From: Caulobacter sp. NIBR1757
GTDB lineage: Bacteria > Pseudomonadota > Alphaproteobacteria > Caulobacterales > Caulobacteraceae
Length of the DNA: 64,000 nucleotides
NCBI RefSeq assembly: GCF_027912495.1
Contig: NZ_CP115463.1
Span: 3,546,501 to 3,610,500, forward strand
Direction of reading: 5' to 3'
The position numbers and the translations under genes were made by a program. The notes below the pieces were generated by a model. That model saw only the letters and a list, made by a program, of their open reading frames with translations, ran no database searches and was not told the DNA's origin. Numbering within the stretch: position 1 is the stretch's first letter; each line of letters starts with the position of its first letter. Positions 34,193 through 44,402 of the stretch are shown here, piece by piece.

Positions 34193-35317
34193 TCAGGCCG
34201 CGGCCGGAGATTCGTTACGCATGCGAAGCCGCTCGATGAGCAGGTCTTCCCAGGTCGATTTGGAGCCGAGGCCCACAGCCAGGGCGTTGGAGCGCCGGTA
34301 ATAGAGGTGGCAGTCGAAGGCCCAGGTGAAACCCATGCCGCCGTGCACCTGGATGTTGTTCCTGGCGCAGTGCTGGAAGGCGTCGGTGGCGCTGACCCGT
34401 GCCGTGGCGGCGGCCACGCCCAGTTCCGGCGAACCGGTCGAGAGCGCCCAGGCGCCGTAGTAGGCGTTCGAGCGGGCCAGGGTGGCCGCCACATACATGT
34501 CGGCCAGCATGTGCTTGACCGCCTGGAAACTGCCGATCTGGCGACCGAAGGCCATGCGCTCCAGCGCATAGTCGCGGCCCATCTCCAGCGCCCGGTCGGC
34601 GCCGCCGACCTGTTCGAAGGCGATCAGCACGGCGGCCCGGTCCATGACATCGGCGGCGATGCGCCAGCCTTCGCCGGCCGCGCCCAGCGGCTCGGCGGGG
34701 GCGCCGTCGAAGCTGATGCGGGCCTGGCTGCGGCTGGGGTCGATGGTCTCGACGGCCTCGCGGGTGACGCCCGGGCCATTGAGATCGACCAGGAACAGGC
34801 CGACCTGGCCGCCGCTGCGGGCGACGACCACCGCGAGGTCGGCGACATCGCCGTCCGGCACGGGAACCTTGGTCCCGCTGAGCTTGCCGCCCGACACCGA
34901 GGCCTTGATGTTCGCCTCGGTGACACGGCCGACGCCCTCGGACAGGGCGAAGGTCCCGATCGCCTCGCCGGACGCCAGCTTCGGCAACCAGGCTTCCTTC
35001 TGGGCCTGCGAGCCGGCCGTCATCAGGAACTCGGCGGCGAGATAGATGGAGCTGGCCATCGGCACGGGCGCGACGGCGCGGCCCAGTTCCTCGGCGATGA
35101 CGCAGAGCTCGAGATGGCCAAGGCCCACGCCGCCGAATTCCTCGGGGATGGCGGCGCCCAGGAAGCCCATCTCGGCCAGGCCCTTCCACAGGGCCTTGTC
35201 GTAGGGCTCAGGCCCTTCCAGCACCACGCGTACGGCGCTGGTCGGGCAGCGGTCGGCCAGGAAGCGCCGGGCCTCCTCGCGCAGCTGTTTCTGCTCGTCT
35301 GAGAAGTCGAAGTTCAC
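34193..35317 (-). CDS. Acyl-CoA dehydrogenase (partner subunit type)
   Basis: Protein of 374 residues. It keeps the overall fold (FDFSDEQKQLREEARRFLADR, PEEFGGVGLGHLELCVIAEELG, RMAFGRQIGSFQAVKHMLAD) and ends with VHGGMGFTWAFDCHLYYRRSNALAVGLG, with no YEGT-type catalytic Glu. This fits the smaller subunit of heteromeric acyl-CoA dehydrogenases such as FadE27/FadE29. The start is GTG at 35317 (NFDFSDE), with GGGAGC upstream; an ATG 54 bases earlier would add an unlikely tail. Confidence 0.88.
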   Translation of the reverse strand: MNFDFSDEQKQLREEARRFLADRCPTSAVRVVLEGPEPYDKALWKGLAEMGFLGAAIPEEFGGVGLGHLELCVIAEELGRAVAPVPMASSIYLAAEFLMTAGSQAQKEAWLPKLASGEAIGTFALSEGVGRVTEANIKASVSGGKLSGTKVPVPDGDVADLAVVVARSGGQVGLFLVDLNGPGVTREAVETIDPSRSQARISFDGAPAEPLGAAGEGWRIAADVMDRAAVLIAFEQVGGADRALEMGRDYALERMAFGRQIGSFQAVKHMLADMYVAATLARSNAYYGAWALSTGSPELGVAAATARVSATDAFQHCARNNIQVHGGMGFTWAFDCHLYYRRSNALAVGLGSKSTWEDLLIERLRMRNESPAAA

Positions 35318-35444
35318 TTGGGCGGCTCCCGGATTTTTGTGCTTTCCGCGAACGTGAACCGGATCACGCAAGGTCAGTCAAAGGCCGTCTCGTCGCACCG
35401 CTTGCAGTGTTGGGCCGGAGCCCGACGTGGGCTAAACCCCCGCC

Positions 35445-36074
35445 ATGAACTGCCGCCTCTACCTGATCACCCCGCCGACCCTCGACGACCTGGCCGCCTT
35501 CGGCCACAGCCTCGCCGCCGCCCTCGACGCCGGCGACGTCGCCGCCCTGCAGCTGCGGCTCAAGGACCAGCCCGAGGTGGTCATCGCCGCCGCCCACGAC
35601 ATGATCGCCCCGATGTGCTTGGGCCGCGGCGTCGCCCTGATCCTCAACGACGACCCCAGACTGGCGGCGAAACTGGGCTGCGACGGCGTCCACATCGGCC
35701 AGTCGGACATGCCGATCGCCGAGGCCCGCAGGATCATGGGCAAGAATGCGATGATCGGCGTCACCTGCCACGACAGCCGCCACCTGGCCATGGACGCCGC
35801 CGAGGCCGGCGCCGACTACGTCGCCTTCGGGGCCTTTTATCCGACCGCCACCAAGGAAACCCTGTACCGGCCGGATCCGGAAATCCTGACCATCTGGCAG
35901 GAGACCATGGAAATCCCCTGCGTCGCCATCGGCGGCATCACGGCGGAGAACGCGGGGCCACTCGCCCGGGCCGGGGCGGACTTCGTGGCGGTGAGCGCCG
36001 GCGTCTGGAACCACCCGGACGGCCCCGCCGCAGCGGTGAAGGCGATCAACGCGGCCATCGCAGGTCCGTTTTGA
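35445..36074 (+). CDS. thiE: Thiamine phosphate synthase
   Basis: TIM-barrel enzyme of 209 residues joining HMP-PP and the thiazole phosphate. Motifs: [35 protein letters not shown] (the DGVHxGQ-D site), [17 protein letters not shown] (phosphate site, GP replaced by GA) and [16 protein letters not shown] variant phosphate loop means that a TenI-like or stand-alone role is not excluded. The TGA overlaps the TTG of the next small gene. Confidence 0.85.
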   Translation: MNCRLYLITPPTLDDLAAFGHSLAAALDAGDVAALQLRLKDQPEVVIAAAHDMIAPMCLGRGVALILNDDPRLAAKLGCDGVHIGQSDMPIAEARRIMGKNAMIGVTCHDSRHLAMDAAEAGADYVAFGAFYPTATKETLYRPDPEILTIWQETMEIPCVAIGGITAENAGPLARAGADFVAVSAGVWNHPDGPAAAVKAINAAIAGPF

Positions 36075-36271
36075 CCCGGACGCGGCCATCCCTGTTCGGC
36101 GGGTGGCCGTCAGGCGAGGACATCACATATCACTGCGAGCTATGCGGCGGCACGGTTTCATCGACGCCCGCCCACGCCGAAACCTGCGACTGCGGAAATA
36201 TCACCGTCGATGTCGAGGGCGGCCGGGTGAGCGCCGATCATCGCGACAAGGTCTGGATTCATCGCGACTGA
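36071..36271 (+). CDS. Small zinc-ribbon-like protein
   Basis: Protein of 66 residues. Four cysteines in HCELCGG and ETCDCGN look like a zinc ribbon, and [19 protein letters not shown] is a conserved-looking tail. No ATG exists in frame; the best start is the TTG that overlaps the thiE stop (TTGA), giving coupled translation. I know the pattern from unnamed short proteins of proteobacteria but no function is known. Confidence 0.65.
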   Translation: MTRTRPSLFGGWPSGEDITYHCELCGGTVSSTPAHAETCDCGNITVDVEGGRVSADHRDKVWIHRD

Positions 36272-36346
36272 TCGTTCGGCTGTCCCCAACCTTGCTATAA
36301 CCGCCCCTCATCGCTAGGTTCCGCGACCTTTTTTCGAGACCCCGAC

Positions 36347-37147
36347 ATGCCCGCCACCTCCCCCCTGATCAACGTCATGACCGAAGCCGCCCGCAAGGCC
36401 GGCAAGGGCATGGCCCGCGACTTCGGCGAGGTCGGCGAACTGCAGGTGTCGCGCAAGGGCTCGGCCTCCGACTTCGTCACCGCCGCCGACCTCAAGGCCG
36501 AACAGTTCCTGTTCGAGGCCCTGACCAAGGCGCGGCCCGGCTACAGCTTCATCGGCGAGGAGCGGGGCCTGGTCGAAGGCACCGACAAGACCCACACCTG
36601 GATCGTCGATCCGCTCGACGGCACCACCAACTTCATCCATGCCATCCCGCACTTCGCGATCAACATCGCCCTGCAGCGCGAGGGCGAGGTGGTCGCCGCC
36701 GTGACCTATAACCCGATCACCGCCGACCTGTTCTGGGCCGAGAAGGGCAAGGGCGCCTGGCTGGGGGCCGAGCGCCGCCTGCGCGTCGCCGCCCGCAACC
36801 GCCTGGACGACGCCCTGCTGGCCACCGGCATCCCCTTCCTCGGCAAGCCCGGCCACGCCCAGTTCCTGAAAGAACTGCACCAGATCAGCCAGCGGGTCGC
36901 CGGTGTGCGCCGCTACGGCTCGGCGGCGCTGGACCTGGCCTGGGTCGCGGCCGGCCGCTACGACGGCTACTGGGAGCGCGGCCTGAACAGCTGGGACGTG
37001 GCGGCCGGCATGCTGCTGGTCACCGAAGCCGGCGGCAAGGTCACCGACCTGAGCGGCGGCGAAGACCCCATTGAGGCCCGGACCATCCTGGCGGCGAATC
37101 TGGACATGCACCCGCTGATTCTCGAGAAGCTGCAGGCCGCCAGCTAA
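36347..37147 (+). CDS. suhB: Inositol-1-monophosphatase family protein
   Basis: Metal-dependent phosphatase of 266 residues. Motifs: FIGEERG (metal Glu), WIVDPLDGTTNFIHAIPHFAINIAL (DPLDGTTN) and the C-terminal LNSWDVAAGMLLVTEAGG (WD-AAG). In E. coli the homologue also binds the antitermination complex. It stands alone with about 75 bases of upstream space; the transcript may end in the repeat at 37159. Confidence 0.94.
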   Translation: MPATSPLINVMTEAARKAGKGMARDFGEVGELQVSRKGSASDFVTAADLKAEQFLFEALTKARPGYSFIGEERGLVEGTDKTHTWIVDPLDGTTNFIHAIPHFAINIALQREGEVVAAVTYNPITADLFWAEKGKGAWLGAERRLRVAARNRLDDALLATGIPFLGKPGHAQFLKELHQISQRVAGVRRYGSAALDLAWVAAGRYDGYWERGLNSWDVAAGMLLVTEAGGKVTDLSGGEDPIEARTILAANLDMHPLILEKLQAAS

Positions 37148-37158
37148 CCCCCCAACCG

Positions 37159-37323
37159 CTGTCATCCTTCGGTTCCGCGAAGCGGAATCCGGAGGACCCA
37201 CCCGTCCGCCTGGCTGCTGGCGTCACCGGGATGGCGCGGGCCGCCGTGACAGCCCTCAGGCTCCAGCCGATCCGGCCCAACGGTGGGTCCTCCGGATCGG
37301 CTTCGCCGACCGAAGGATGACAG
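37159..37323. repeat. Palindromic intergenic repeat, family A (copy 2)
   Basis: Outer arms CTGTCATCCTTCGG and CCGAAGGATGACAG; next inner arms CCGGAGGACCCA and TGGGTCCTCCGG; each arm has its own small hairpin (TTCCGCGAAGCGGAA and GATCGGCTTCGCCGATC-like). It lies between suhB and the convergent quinone oxidoreductase gene. Confidence 0.85.
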
Positions 37324-37332
37324 GGGGGGGGG

Positions 37333-38310
37333 TCAGGTCGTAAGAACCACCTTCCCCACATGCGCCCCGGCCTCGAGGTAGGCATGCGCCGCCGCCGCGT
37401 CCTCGAGCGGGAACGTCCGGTCCACCACCGCCTTGACCTTCCCCGCCTCGACCCACGGCCAGACCACCCGCTCGACCGCCTCCGCCAGCCGCGCCTTCTC
37501 GTCGGCCGAGCGCGGCCGCAGCGTGGACCCCGTCAACGTCGCCCGCTTCATCATCAGGCCGAACACCGGCACCTCCAGCATCCCGCCGCCCAGGGCAGCG
37601 ATGTAGACGATCCGCCCACCCGTCTTCAGCGCCGCCAGATTCCTGGCGAAATAGCTGGCGCCGACCATGTCGAGCACCACATCGACGCCGCCGGCCGCCT
37701 TGGCCACGGCTTCGAAATCCTCCGTCGTCACATCCACCGCCACATCGGCGCCCAGCGCCAAGGCCTGGGCCTTCTTGTCCGCCCCGCGCCCGGTGGCGAT
37801 CACGGTCGCCCCGGCCGCCTTGGCCATCTGGATCGCCGTCACCCCGATGCCGCTGGTCGCCCCATGGATCATCAGCGTCTCGCCGGCCTTCAGCGCCCCA
37901 TGTTCGAAGACGTTGGCGTAGACGGTGAACACCGTCTCCGGCAGGCCCGCCGCCTCGGTCAGGCTCAAACCCTTCGGGATCGGCAAGGCATGCCGGGCAT
38001 CGACGACCGCGTACTGGGCATAGCCGCCACCGCCAAGCAGGGCGCAGACCTGATCGCCGGTCTTCCAGCGCCCCGCCCCCTCGACCACTTCACCGGCCAC
38101 CTCCAGCCCGAGCACCAGCGAGGCGCCGGGCGGCGGCGGATAGGCGCCCAGGCGCTGGACGATGTCCGGACGGTTGACGCCAGCCGCCTTGACCCGGATC
38201 AGGACATCGCCCTCGCCCGCGACGGGAATGGGCGCCGTTTCGGGCCGCAGGGCCTCGGCGGGGCCCTTGCCGCCCTCGATGCCGATGGCGGTCATGGTCT
38301 GATCGGTCAT
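37333..38310 (-). CDS. qor: NAD(P)H:quinone oxidoreductase (zinc-free MDR family)
   Basis: Medium-chain reductase of 325 residues. AGVNRPDIVQRLGAYPPPPG replaces the zinc-binding pattern, HGATSGIGVTAIQMAKAAGATVIATGR is the NADP site (AxxGxG type), and DVVLDMVG follows. This is the PIG3/quinone reductase type. I start at MTDQTMTAIGIE (38310) with GAGGGA upstream. Confidence 0.9.
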   Translation of the reverse strand: MTDQTMTAIGIEGGKGPAEALRPETAPIPVAGEGDVLIRVKAAGVNRPDIVQRLGAYPPPPGASLVLGLEVAGEVVEGAGRWKTGDQVCALLGGGGYAQYAVVDARHALPIPKGLSLTEAAGLPETVFTVYANVFEHGALKAGETLMIHGATSGIGVTAIQMAKAAGATVIATGRGADKKAQALALGADVAVDVTTEDFEAVAKAAGGVDVVLDMVGASYFARNLAALKTGGRIVYIAALGGGMLEVPVFGLMMKRATLTGSTLRPRSADEKARLAEAVERVVWPWVEAGKVKAVVDRTFPLEDAAAAHAYLEAGAHVGKVVLTT

Positions 38311-38396
38311 GGAAGCGTCCCTCAAAGCTTGCGCGCGGCGCGGTTGCGGGGTGAGATAGGCGGAAACAAGGACTTTCGCGATAGGGAGCGACGGCG

Positions 38397-38606
38397 ATGA
38401 TCGACGAACCCCTCGGGCCCCGGCCGGGCCGTGGCGACAACCTGACGGCGCTTAGCCGCGAGGATCTGGAAATCTACGGGGTTTCGGAACTGGAGGAGCG
38501 CATCGAGGCGCTGCAGGCCGAGATCGCCCGCAGCCAGGCGCAGATCGACAAGAAAAACGCCGGAAAGTCGGCCGCCGAAGCCTTCTTCAATTTCAAGAAC
38601 GGCTAG
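38397..38606 (+). CDS. DUF1192 family protein
   Basis: Small protein of 69 residues: MIDEPLGPRPGRGDNLTALS, then a coiled-coil stretch SEERIEALQAEIARSQAQI-like (about residues 28-50) and FFNFKNG at the end. DUF1192 is found in alphaproteobacteria, commonly close to the RcdA gene, as here. Function unknown. Confidence 0.9.
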   Translation: MIDEPLGPRPGRGDNLTALSREDLEIYGVSELEERIEALQAEIARSQAQIDKKNAGKSAAEAFFNFKNG

Positions 38607-38631
38607 TTTGGCAAACACGGTCTTAAGGGGT

Positions 38632-38647
38632 TGGCACGCAGGTTGCA
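38632..38647 (+). promoter_or_regulatory. Sigma-54 type promoter in front of rcdA
   Basis: TGGCACGCAGGTTGCA matches the -24/-12 consensus TGGCACG-N4-TTGCA with no mismatch, and the GG to GC spacing is the required 12 bases. A transcript would start near 38658, about 50 bases before rcdA. It lies within the 100 bases between DUF1192 and rcdA. Confidence 0.65.
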
Positions 38648-38710
38648 GTCAAACCGGTTCAAAAGGGCCGTGTACGGCTCGCTTGCGTATTATCTGAGGG
38701 CGGAGTGTCC

Positions 38711-39232
38711 ATGAACGAAGTTGGCGCGCTGGAGACGGCGCCGTGGCGGGCCGGGGTGATCTCGGATTTCGCCCGGTCGGAGCTGTTTGATCGCACCTTC
38801 CAGGAGGGCATGGACCTCGTGGAGGAAACCGCCGCCTATCTCGACGGCGCCGGTCGGCAGGATTCCAAACTGCTCAGCCGCAACGCCGCGCTGGCCTATG
38901 CGAGCGAAAGCATGCGCCTGACCACCCGCCTGATGCAGGTGGCCAGCTGGCTGCTGGTGCAACGCGCCGTCCGCGAGGGCGACATGGCCCCGGACGCCGC
39001 CTGCGACGACCGCTACCGCCTCGGCGCCGAGGCCGTCTGCACCGGCGAACAGAGCGACGAACTGCTGCCGCTCGGCCTGCTGACCCTGCTCGACCGCTCG
39101 GGGCGCCTCTATGATCGCGTCCGCCACCTCGACAAGCGCATGTATGTCGAGGCCGTGGCCGACGAGGTTCCGAACGCCGTGCTGAGCCAGTTCGACCGCC
39201 TGCGCACGGCGTTCAGCGGGATGGACGCTTAG
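38711..39232 (+). CDS. rcdA: RcdA-like regulator of CtrA degradation (DUF1465)
   Basis: Protein of 173 residues, all-helical, matching DUF1465: DFARSELFDRTFQEGMDLVEETAAYL, LTTRLMQVASWLLVQRAV and HLDKRMYVEAVADEVPNAVLSQFDRL. In Caulobacter, RcdA is an adaptor that, with CpdR and PopA, brings CtrA and other proteins to ClpXP during the cell cycle. The ATG at 38711 has GGAG five bases before it; a GTG at 38705 is an alternative. Neighbours DUF1192 and rpmE fit the Caulobacter order. Confidence 0.88.
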   Translation: MNEVGALETAPWRAGVISDFARSELFDRTFQEGMDLVEETAAYLDGAGRQDSKLLSRNAALAYASESMRLTTRLMQVASWLLVQRAVREGDMAPDAACDDRYRLGAEAVCTGEQSDELLPLGLLTLLDRSGRLYDRVRHLDKRMYVEAVADEVPNAVLSQFDRLRTAFSGMDA

Positions 39233-39246
39233 CGCGCTTTAGCGCG

Positions 39247-39425
39247 CCCTTCTCCCGCTTGTCGGGAGAAGGTGGCGGCCGCAGGCCGACGGATGAGGGC
39301 AGCACCGGACCGGCCGACTGCGCGCGTTCTGGCGCGTTCGGCGCCGTCGCCAATCCCCAACCTTCCACTCTGCCCTCATCCGACCCGCTTCGCGGGCCAC
39401 CTTCTCCCGACAAGCGGGAGAAGGG
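39247..39425. repeat. Composite palindromic repeat, family B (copy 1)
   Basis: Outer hairpins CCCTTCTCCCGCTTGTCGGG-AGAAGG on the left and CCTTCTCCCGACAAGCGGGAGAAGGG-type on the right; inner arms GGATGAGGGC and GCCCTCATCC. It starts 15 bases after the rcdA stop and lies between rcdA and the rpmE terminator. A second copy is at 57102-57282. Confidence 0.85.
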
Positions 39426-39444
39426 CCGCAGCTCTGAACAAACG

Positions 39445-39475
39445 AAAAAAGCCGGCTCCCCGAGGGGGCCGGCTC
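39445..39475 (-). terminator. Rho-independent terminator of rpmE
   Basis: On the minus strand AGCCGGCCCCC and GGGGAGCCGGCT pair around CTC, followed by TTTTTT. It lies about 30 bases after the rpmE stop. Confidence 0.85.
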
Positions 39476-39503
39476 TTCTCCGTCCGCGCTTGCGCGCAGG
39501 CGC

Positions 39504-39728
39504 TTATTTCTTGGTGAAGCCGCCGAACTTGGCGTTGAAGCGGCTGACGCGGCCACCGCGGTCGAGCAGCGTCTGGTTGCCGCCGGTCCAGGCCGGGTGG
39601 GTGTTCGGATCGATGTCCAGGTTCAGCGTGGCGCCTTCCTTGCCCATGGTCGAACGGGTCTTGTAGGTGGTGCCATCGACCATCACGACGTTGATGAAGT
39701 GATAGTCGGGGTGCGTGTCTTGTTTCAT
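39504..39728 (-). CDS. rpmE: Ribosomal protein bL31
   Basis: Protein of 74 residues beginning [27 protein letters not shown] and including [11 protein letters not shown] and [13 protein letters not shown]. The four zinc cysteines of the C+ form are absent, so this is a C- type bL31 that folds without zinc, as in other alphaproteobacteria. I start at the MKQ ATG; four extra codons upstream (MDSP) are possible. Confidence 0.96.
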   Translation of the reverse strand: MKQDTHPDYHFINVVMVDGTTYKTRSTMGKEGATLNLDIDPNTHPAWTGGNQTLLDRGGRVSRFNAKFGGFTKK

Positions 39729-39844
39729 CGGACTGTCCAACCGACATAAATCGGAGAAAAGGTGGATCGCGGGGTCGCCCGCGGAGACCGGCGGCTATAC
39801 AGAAGGCGCCGCGACAAGGCAAGGCCAGGATTGACCGGTAACCG

Positions 39845-41695
<1,851 letters not shown>

Positions 41696-41802
41696 CCCTC
41701 AACTGCGACGCAATGTCGCCGACACGATCCTTGCCGCTGGCGCGTTAGAGGCGTTGGGTTCCGGCGCTCGCTGATTGCGTTCGGCGAAAATGGGGATGTG
41801 GC

Positions 41803-43188
41803 GTGGGTGACCTTGACGCACTGGTGCTGGCAAGACTGCAGTTCGCCTTCACAATCGCCTTTCACATCATCTTCCCGAGCTTCTCGATCGGCCTGGCCAG
41901 CCTGCTTGCCGTGCTCGAAGGCCTCTGGCTGACCACCCGCCGCGAGGTGTTCCGCAACCTCTACCTCTTCTGGGTCAAGATCTTCGCCCTCAGCTTCGGC
42001 ATGGGCGTCGTCTCCGGGGTGGTGATGAGCTACCAGCTCGGCACCAACTGGAGCGTCTTCTCCACGGCTGCCGCCCCGGTCATCGGGCCGCTGTTCGCCT
42101 TCGAGGTGCTGACCGCCTTCTTCCTCGAGGCCAGCTTCCTGGGGATCATGCTGTTCGGCTGGAAGAAGGTCGGGCCCGGCCTGCACTTCACCGCCACCGT
42201 CCTGGTCGCCATCGGCACCCTGATCTCGGCCTTCTGGATCCTCAGCGCCAACAGCTGGATGCAGGCCCCGACCGGCTTCGCCATCTTGCCGGACGGCAAG
42301 CTGATCGCCACCGACTGGTGGGCCGTGGTCTTCAACCCGACCTTCCCTACCCGCCTGGCCCACATGGCGCTCGCCGCCTTCCTGACCACGGCCCTGGCCG
42401 TCGGCGGGGCCAGCGCCTTCGTTCTGCTGCGCGACCCCGACCAGCCGGAGAGCCGCATGGCCCTGCGCATGGCCATCGGCATGTTCGCCATCGTCGCCCC
42501 GCTGCAGCTGGTCATCGGCCACACCTCGGGCGAGCTCGCCCGCCACCACCAGCCCCTCAAGGTCGCCGCCATCGAGGCCTACTGGAAGACCGGGCCGGAC
42601 CAGCCCCAGAGCCTGATCGGCTGGCCCGACCGCAAGGCCGGGAAGACCCACGGCGAGATCGCCATCCCCGGCATCGGCAACGCCATCCAGGGCGTCTCCA
42701 GGGACACCGTCATCCAGGGCCTCGACGCCTGGCCGCGCGAGGACTGGCCGGTGGTCGGCCTGATCTACTGGTCGTTCCGGGTCATGGTGGGCCTGGGCCT
42801 GGCGATGATCGGGCTCGGGGCCTGGGGTGTCTGGCACGTCTATCGCGGCGGACCGGAGGCCTCGCCCTGGTTCCTGCGGGCCAGCGTTCTAATGGGGCCG
42901 ATGGGCTTCGTCGCCGTCATTGCCGGCTGGATCGTCGCCGAGGCCGGCCGCCAGCCCTGGGTTATCTATGGCGTCCTGCGCACCAGGGATGCCGTGTCGC
43001 CGGTCGGGGCCGGCCAGGTCTCTGTCTCCCTGCTGGCCTTCATGGTCATCTACGCCATCGTCTTCAGCGCCGGGGCCATCTACATCCTGCGCCTGATGGC
43101 CCGGGGACCTGCTCCGCACGAGGAGGCCCCGACGCCTGAGGATCGCGCCCCGGGCAGTCCTCTGGCCGTGGCGGGAGAGGACCAATGA
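41803..43188 (+). CDS. cydA: Cytochrome bd-type quinol oxidase subunit I (CIO type)
   Basis: Protein of 461 residues with about nine membrane helices. Heme ligands are present: His21 (FAFTIAFHIIFPSFSIG), a His in TRLAHMALAAF, and Met in SFRVMVGLG. The quinol loop is short and EAGRQPWVIYGVLRT carries the GRQPW motif, which marks the cyanide-insensitive, CioA-like class. It reduces oxygen to water with quinol, without proton pumping. The start is GTG at 41803. I saw no FNR box upstream. Confidence 0.95.
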   Translation: MGDLDALVLARLQFAFTIAFHIIFPSFSIGLASLLAVLEGLWLTTRREVFRNLYLFWVKIFALSFGMGVVSGVVMSYQLGTNWSVFSTAAAPVIGPLFAFEVLTAFFLEASFLGIMLFGWKKVGPGLHFTATVLVAIGTLISAFWILSANSWMQAPTGFAILPDGKLIATDWWAVVFNPTFPTRLAHMALAAFLTTALAVGGASAFVLLRDPDQPESRMALRMAIGMFAIVAPLQLVIGHTSGELARHHQPLKVAAIEAYWKTGPDQPQSLIGWPDRKAGKTHGEIAIPGIGNAIQGVSRDTVIQGLDAWPREDWPVVGLIYWSFRVMVGLGLAMIGLGAWGVWHVYRGGPEASPWFLRASVLMGPMGFVAVIAGWIVAEAGRQPWVIYGVLRTRDAVSPVGAGQVSVSLLAFMVIYAIVFSAGAIYILRLMARGPAPHEEAPTPEDRAPGSPLAVAGEDQ

Positions 43189-44210
43189 ACCTCGACCTTC
43201 CGCTCATCTGGGCCGGCCTGATCGCCATCTCGGTCCTGCTCTACGTCCTGCTCGACGGCTTCGATCTCGGCGTCGGCATCCTCTTTCCCTTCGCCCGCAG
43301 CCCGAAAGAGCGCGACGCGATGATGAACTCCATCGCCCCCTACTGGGATGGCAACGAGACCTGGCTGGTGCTCGGCGGCGGCGGCCTGTTCGCCGCCTTC
43401 CCGATGGCCTACGCCATCATCGGCCCGGCCCTCTACGCGCCGATCATGCTGATGCTGCTGGCCCTGATTCTGCGCGGCGTCGCCTTCGAATTCCGCAGCC
43501 ATGGCCGCAAGCGCGGCAAGCGCTTCTGGACGGCCGCCTTCGCCGGCGGCTCCCTGGCCGCCACCCTGGCGCAAGGCCTTGTCCTGGGCGGCTTCATCCA
43601 GGGCATCGCGGTGCGCAATGGCGCCTTCGCCGGCGGGGCCTTCGACTGGCTGACCCCCTACAGCCTGCTGGTCGCCGTCGGACTCGTCGCCGGCTACGCC
43701 CTGCTCGGCGCCACCTGGGTCATCTGGCGCTCGGAGCATCAGTTGCACGACGACGCCCGCCGCTGGAGCGTCTTTGCCGGCCTCGCCACCGCCGCCCTGC
43801 TGGCCGCCGTGTCGCTGGCGACGCTGGTCGTCCACCCCCGTGTCGCCAAGGTCTGGGGCTTCACCGGCGAGGGCTTCGACAGCGGCGTCTTCCTGCCTCA
43901 CCTGCCCATCCCGCTGCTCGGCCTGGCCGGCTTCGCCCTGCTCGCCTGGGGCCTGTGGAAGCGGTCTCACCACGCGCCGTTCCTGGGCAGCCTGGCTGTC
44001 TTCTTCTCCGGCTACATCGGCCTGGCCGCCAGCTTCTTCCCCAACATCGTCCCCTACGACGTTCCCTTCCGCACGGCGGCCAACGAGACCGGGGCCCTGG
44101 GCTTCATGCTGGTCGGAGTCGCCATCCTGCTGCCGGTGATCCTCGGCTACACCGCCTGGGTCTACTGGATCTTCCGCGGAAAGGTCGCCGCCGATGCGGG
44201 ATATCATTGA
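43185..44210 (+). CDS. cydB: Cytochrome bd-type quinol oxidase subunit II
   Basis: Protein of 341 residues with eight to nine helices: LIWAGLIAISVLLYVLLDGFDLGVGIL (the conserved DGFDLGVG), PYWDGNETWLVLGGGGLFAAFP and the C-terminal AANETGALGFMLVGVAILLPVILGYTAWVYWIF. It overlaps cydA by four bases (ATGA). It lies in the same operon as the DUF2474 gene that follows. Confidence 0.96.
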   Translation: MNLDLPLIWAGLIAISVLLYVLLDGFDLGVGILFPFARSPKERDAMMNSIAPYWDGNETWLVLGGGGLFAAFPMAYAIIGPALYAPIMLMLLALILRGVAFEFRSHGRKRGKRFWTAAFAGGSLAATLAQGLVLGGFIQGIAVRNGAFAGGAFDWLTPYSLLVAVGLVAGYALLGATWVIWRSEHQLHDDARRWSVFAGLATAALLAAVSLATLVVHPRVAKVWGFTGEGFDSGVFLPHLPIPLLGLAGFALLAWGLWKRSHHAPFLGSLAVFFSGYIGLAASFFPNIVPYDVPFRTAANETGALGFMLVGVAILLPVILGYTAWVYWIFRGKVAADAGYH

Positions 44211-44343
44211 AGGCCCGCCCGGCGAGGACGACGCGCCGCCGCCATGGGGCAAGCGGCTGATCTGGTTTGTCGGCCTGGCGCTGGCCGGCAGCGCCGCCAC
44301 CGCCGTCGTCGCCTACGCCCTGCGGGCCCTGTTGAAGCTGTAG
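44194..44343 (+). CDS. DUF2474-type small subunit of the bd oxidase
   Basis: Protein of 49 residues, with its start inside cydB (17-base overlap) and a TAG at 44341. After an acidic/Pro-rich head (EGPPGEDDAPPPWGKR) comes a single membrane helix LIWFVGLALAGSAATAVVAY and a basic end. This matches the DUF2474 pattern (W-KRL-WF ... AYLLR), a family linked to CioAB, analogous to CydX/CydS, which stabilise the hemes in other bd oxidases. The assignment rests on pattern and position. Confidence 0.75.
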   Translation: MRDIIEGPPGEDDAPPPWGKRLIWFVGLALAGSAATAVVAYALRALLKL

Positions 44344-44402
44344 CGCTTGCCTGACCCTAGGGCCGGGTCTCCACTGTCGCCAAAACGACAAGGGAAACGA
44401 CC

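Noticed and set aside
41696-41802. Search for an FNR/FixK box (TTGAT-N4-ATCAA) before cydA
   Set aside because: No site of that form is present in the 107-base gap; low-oxygen control by FNR is not supported.
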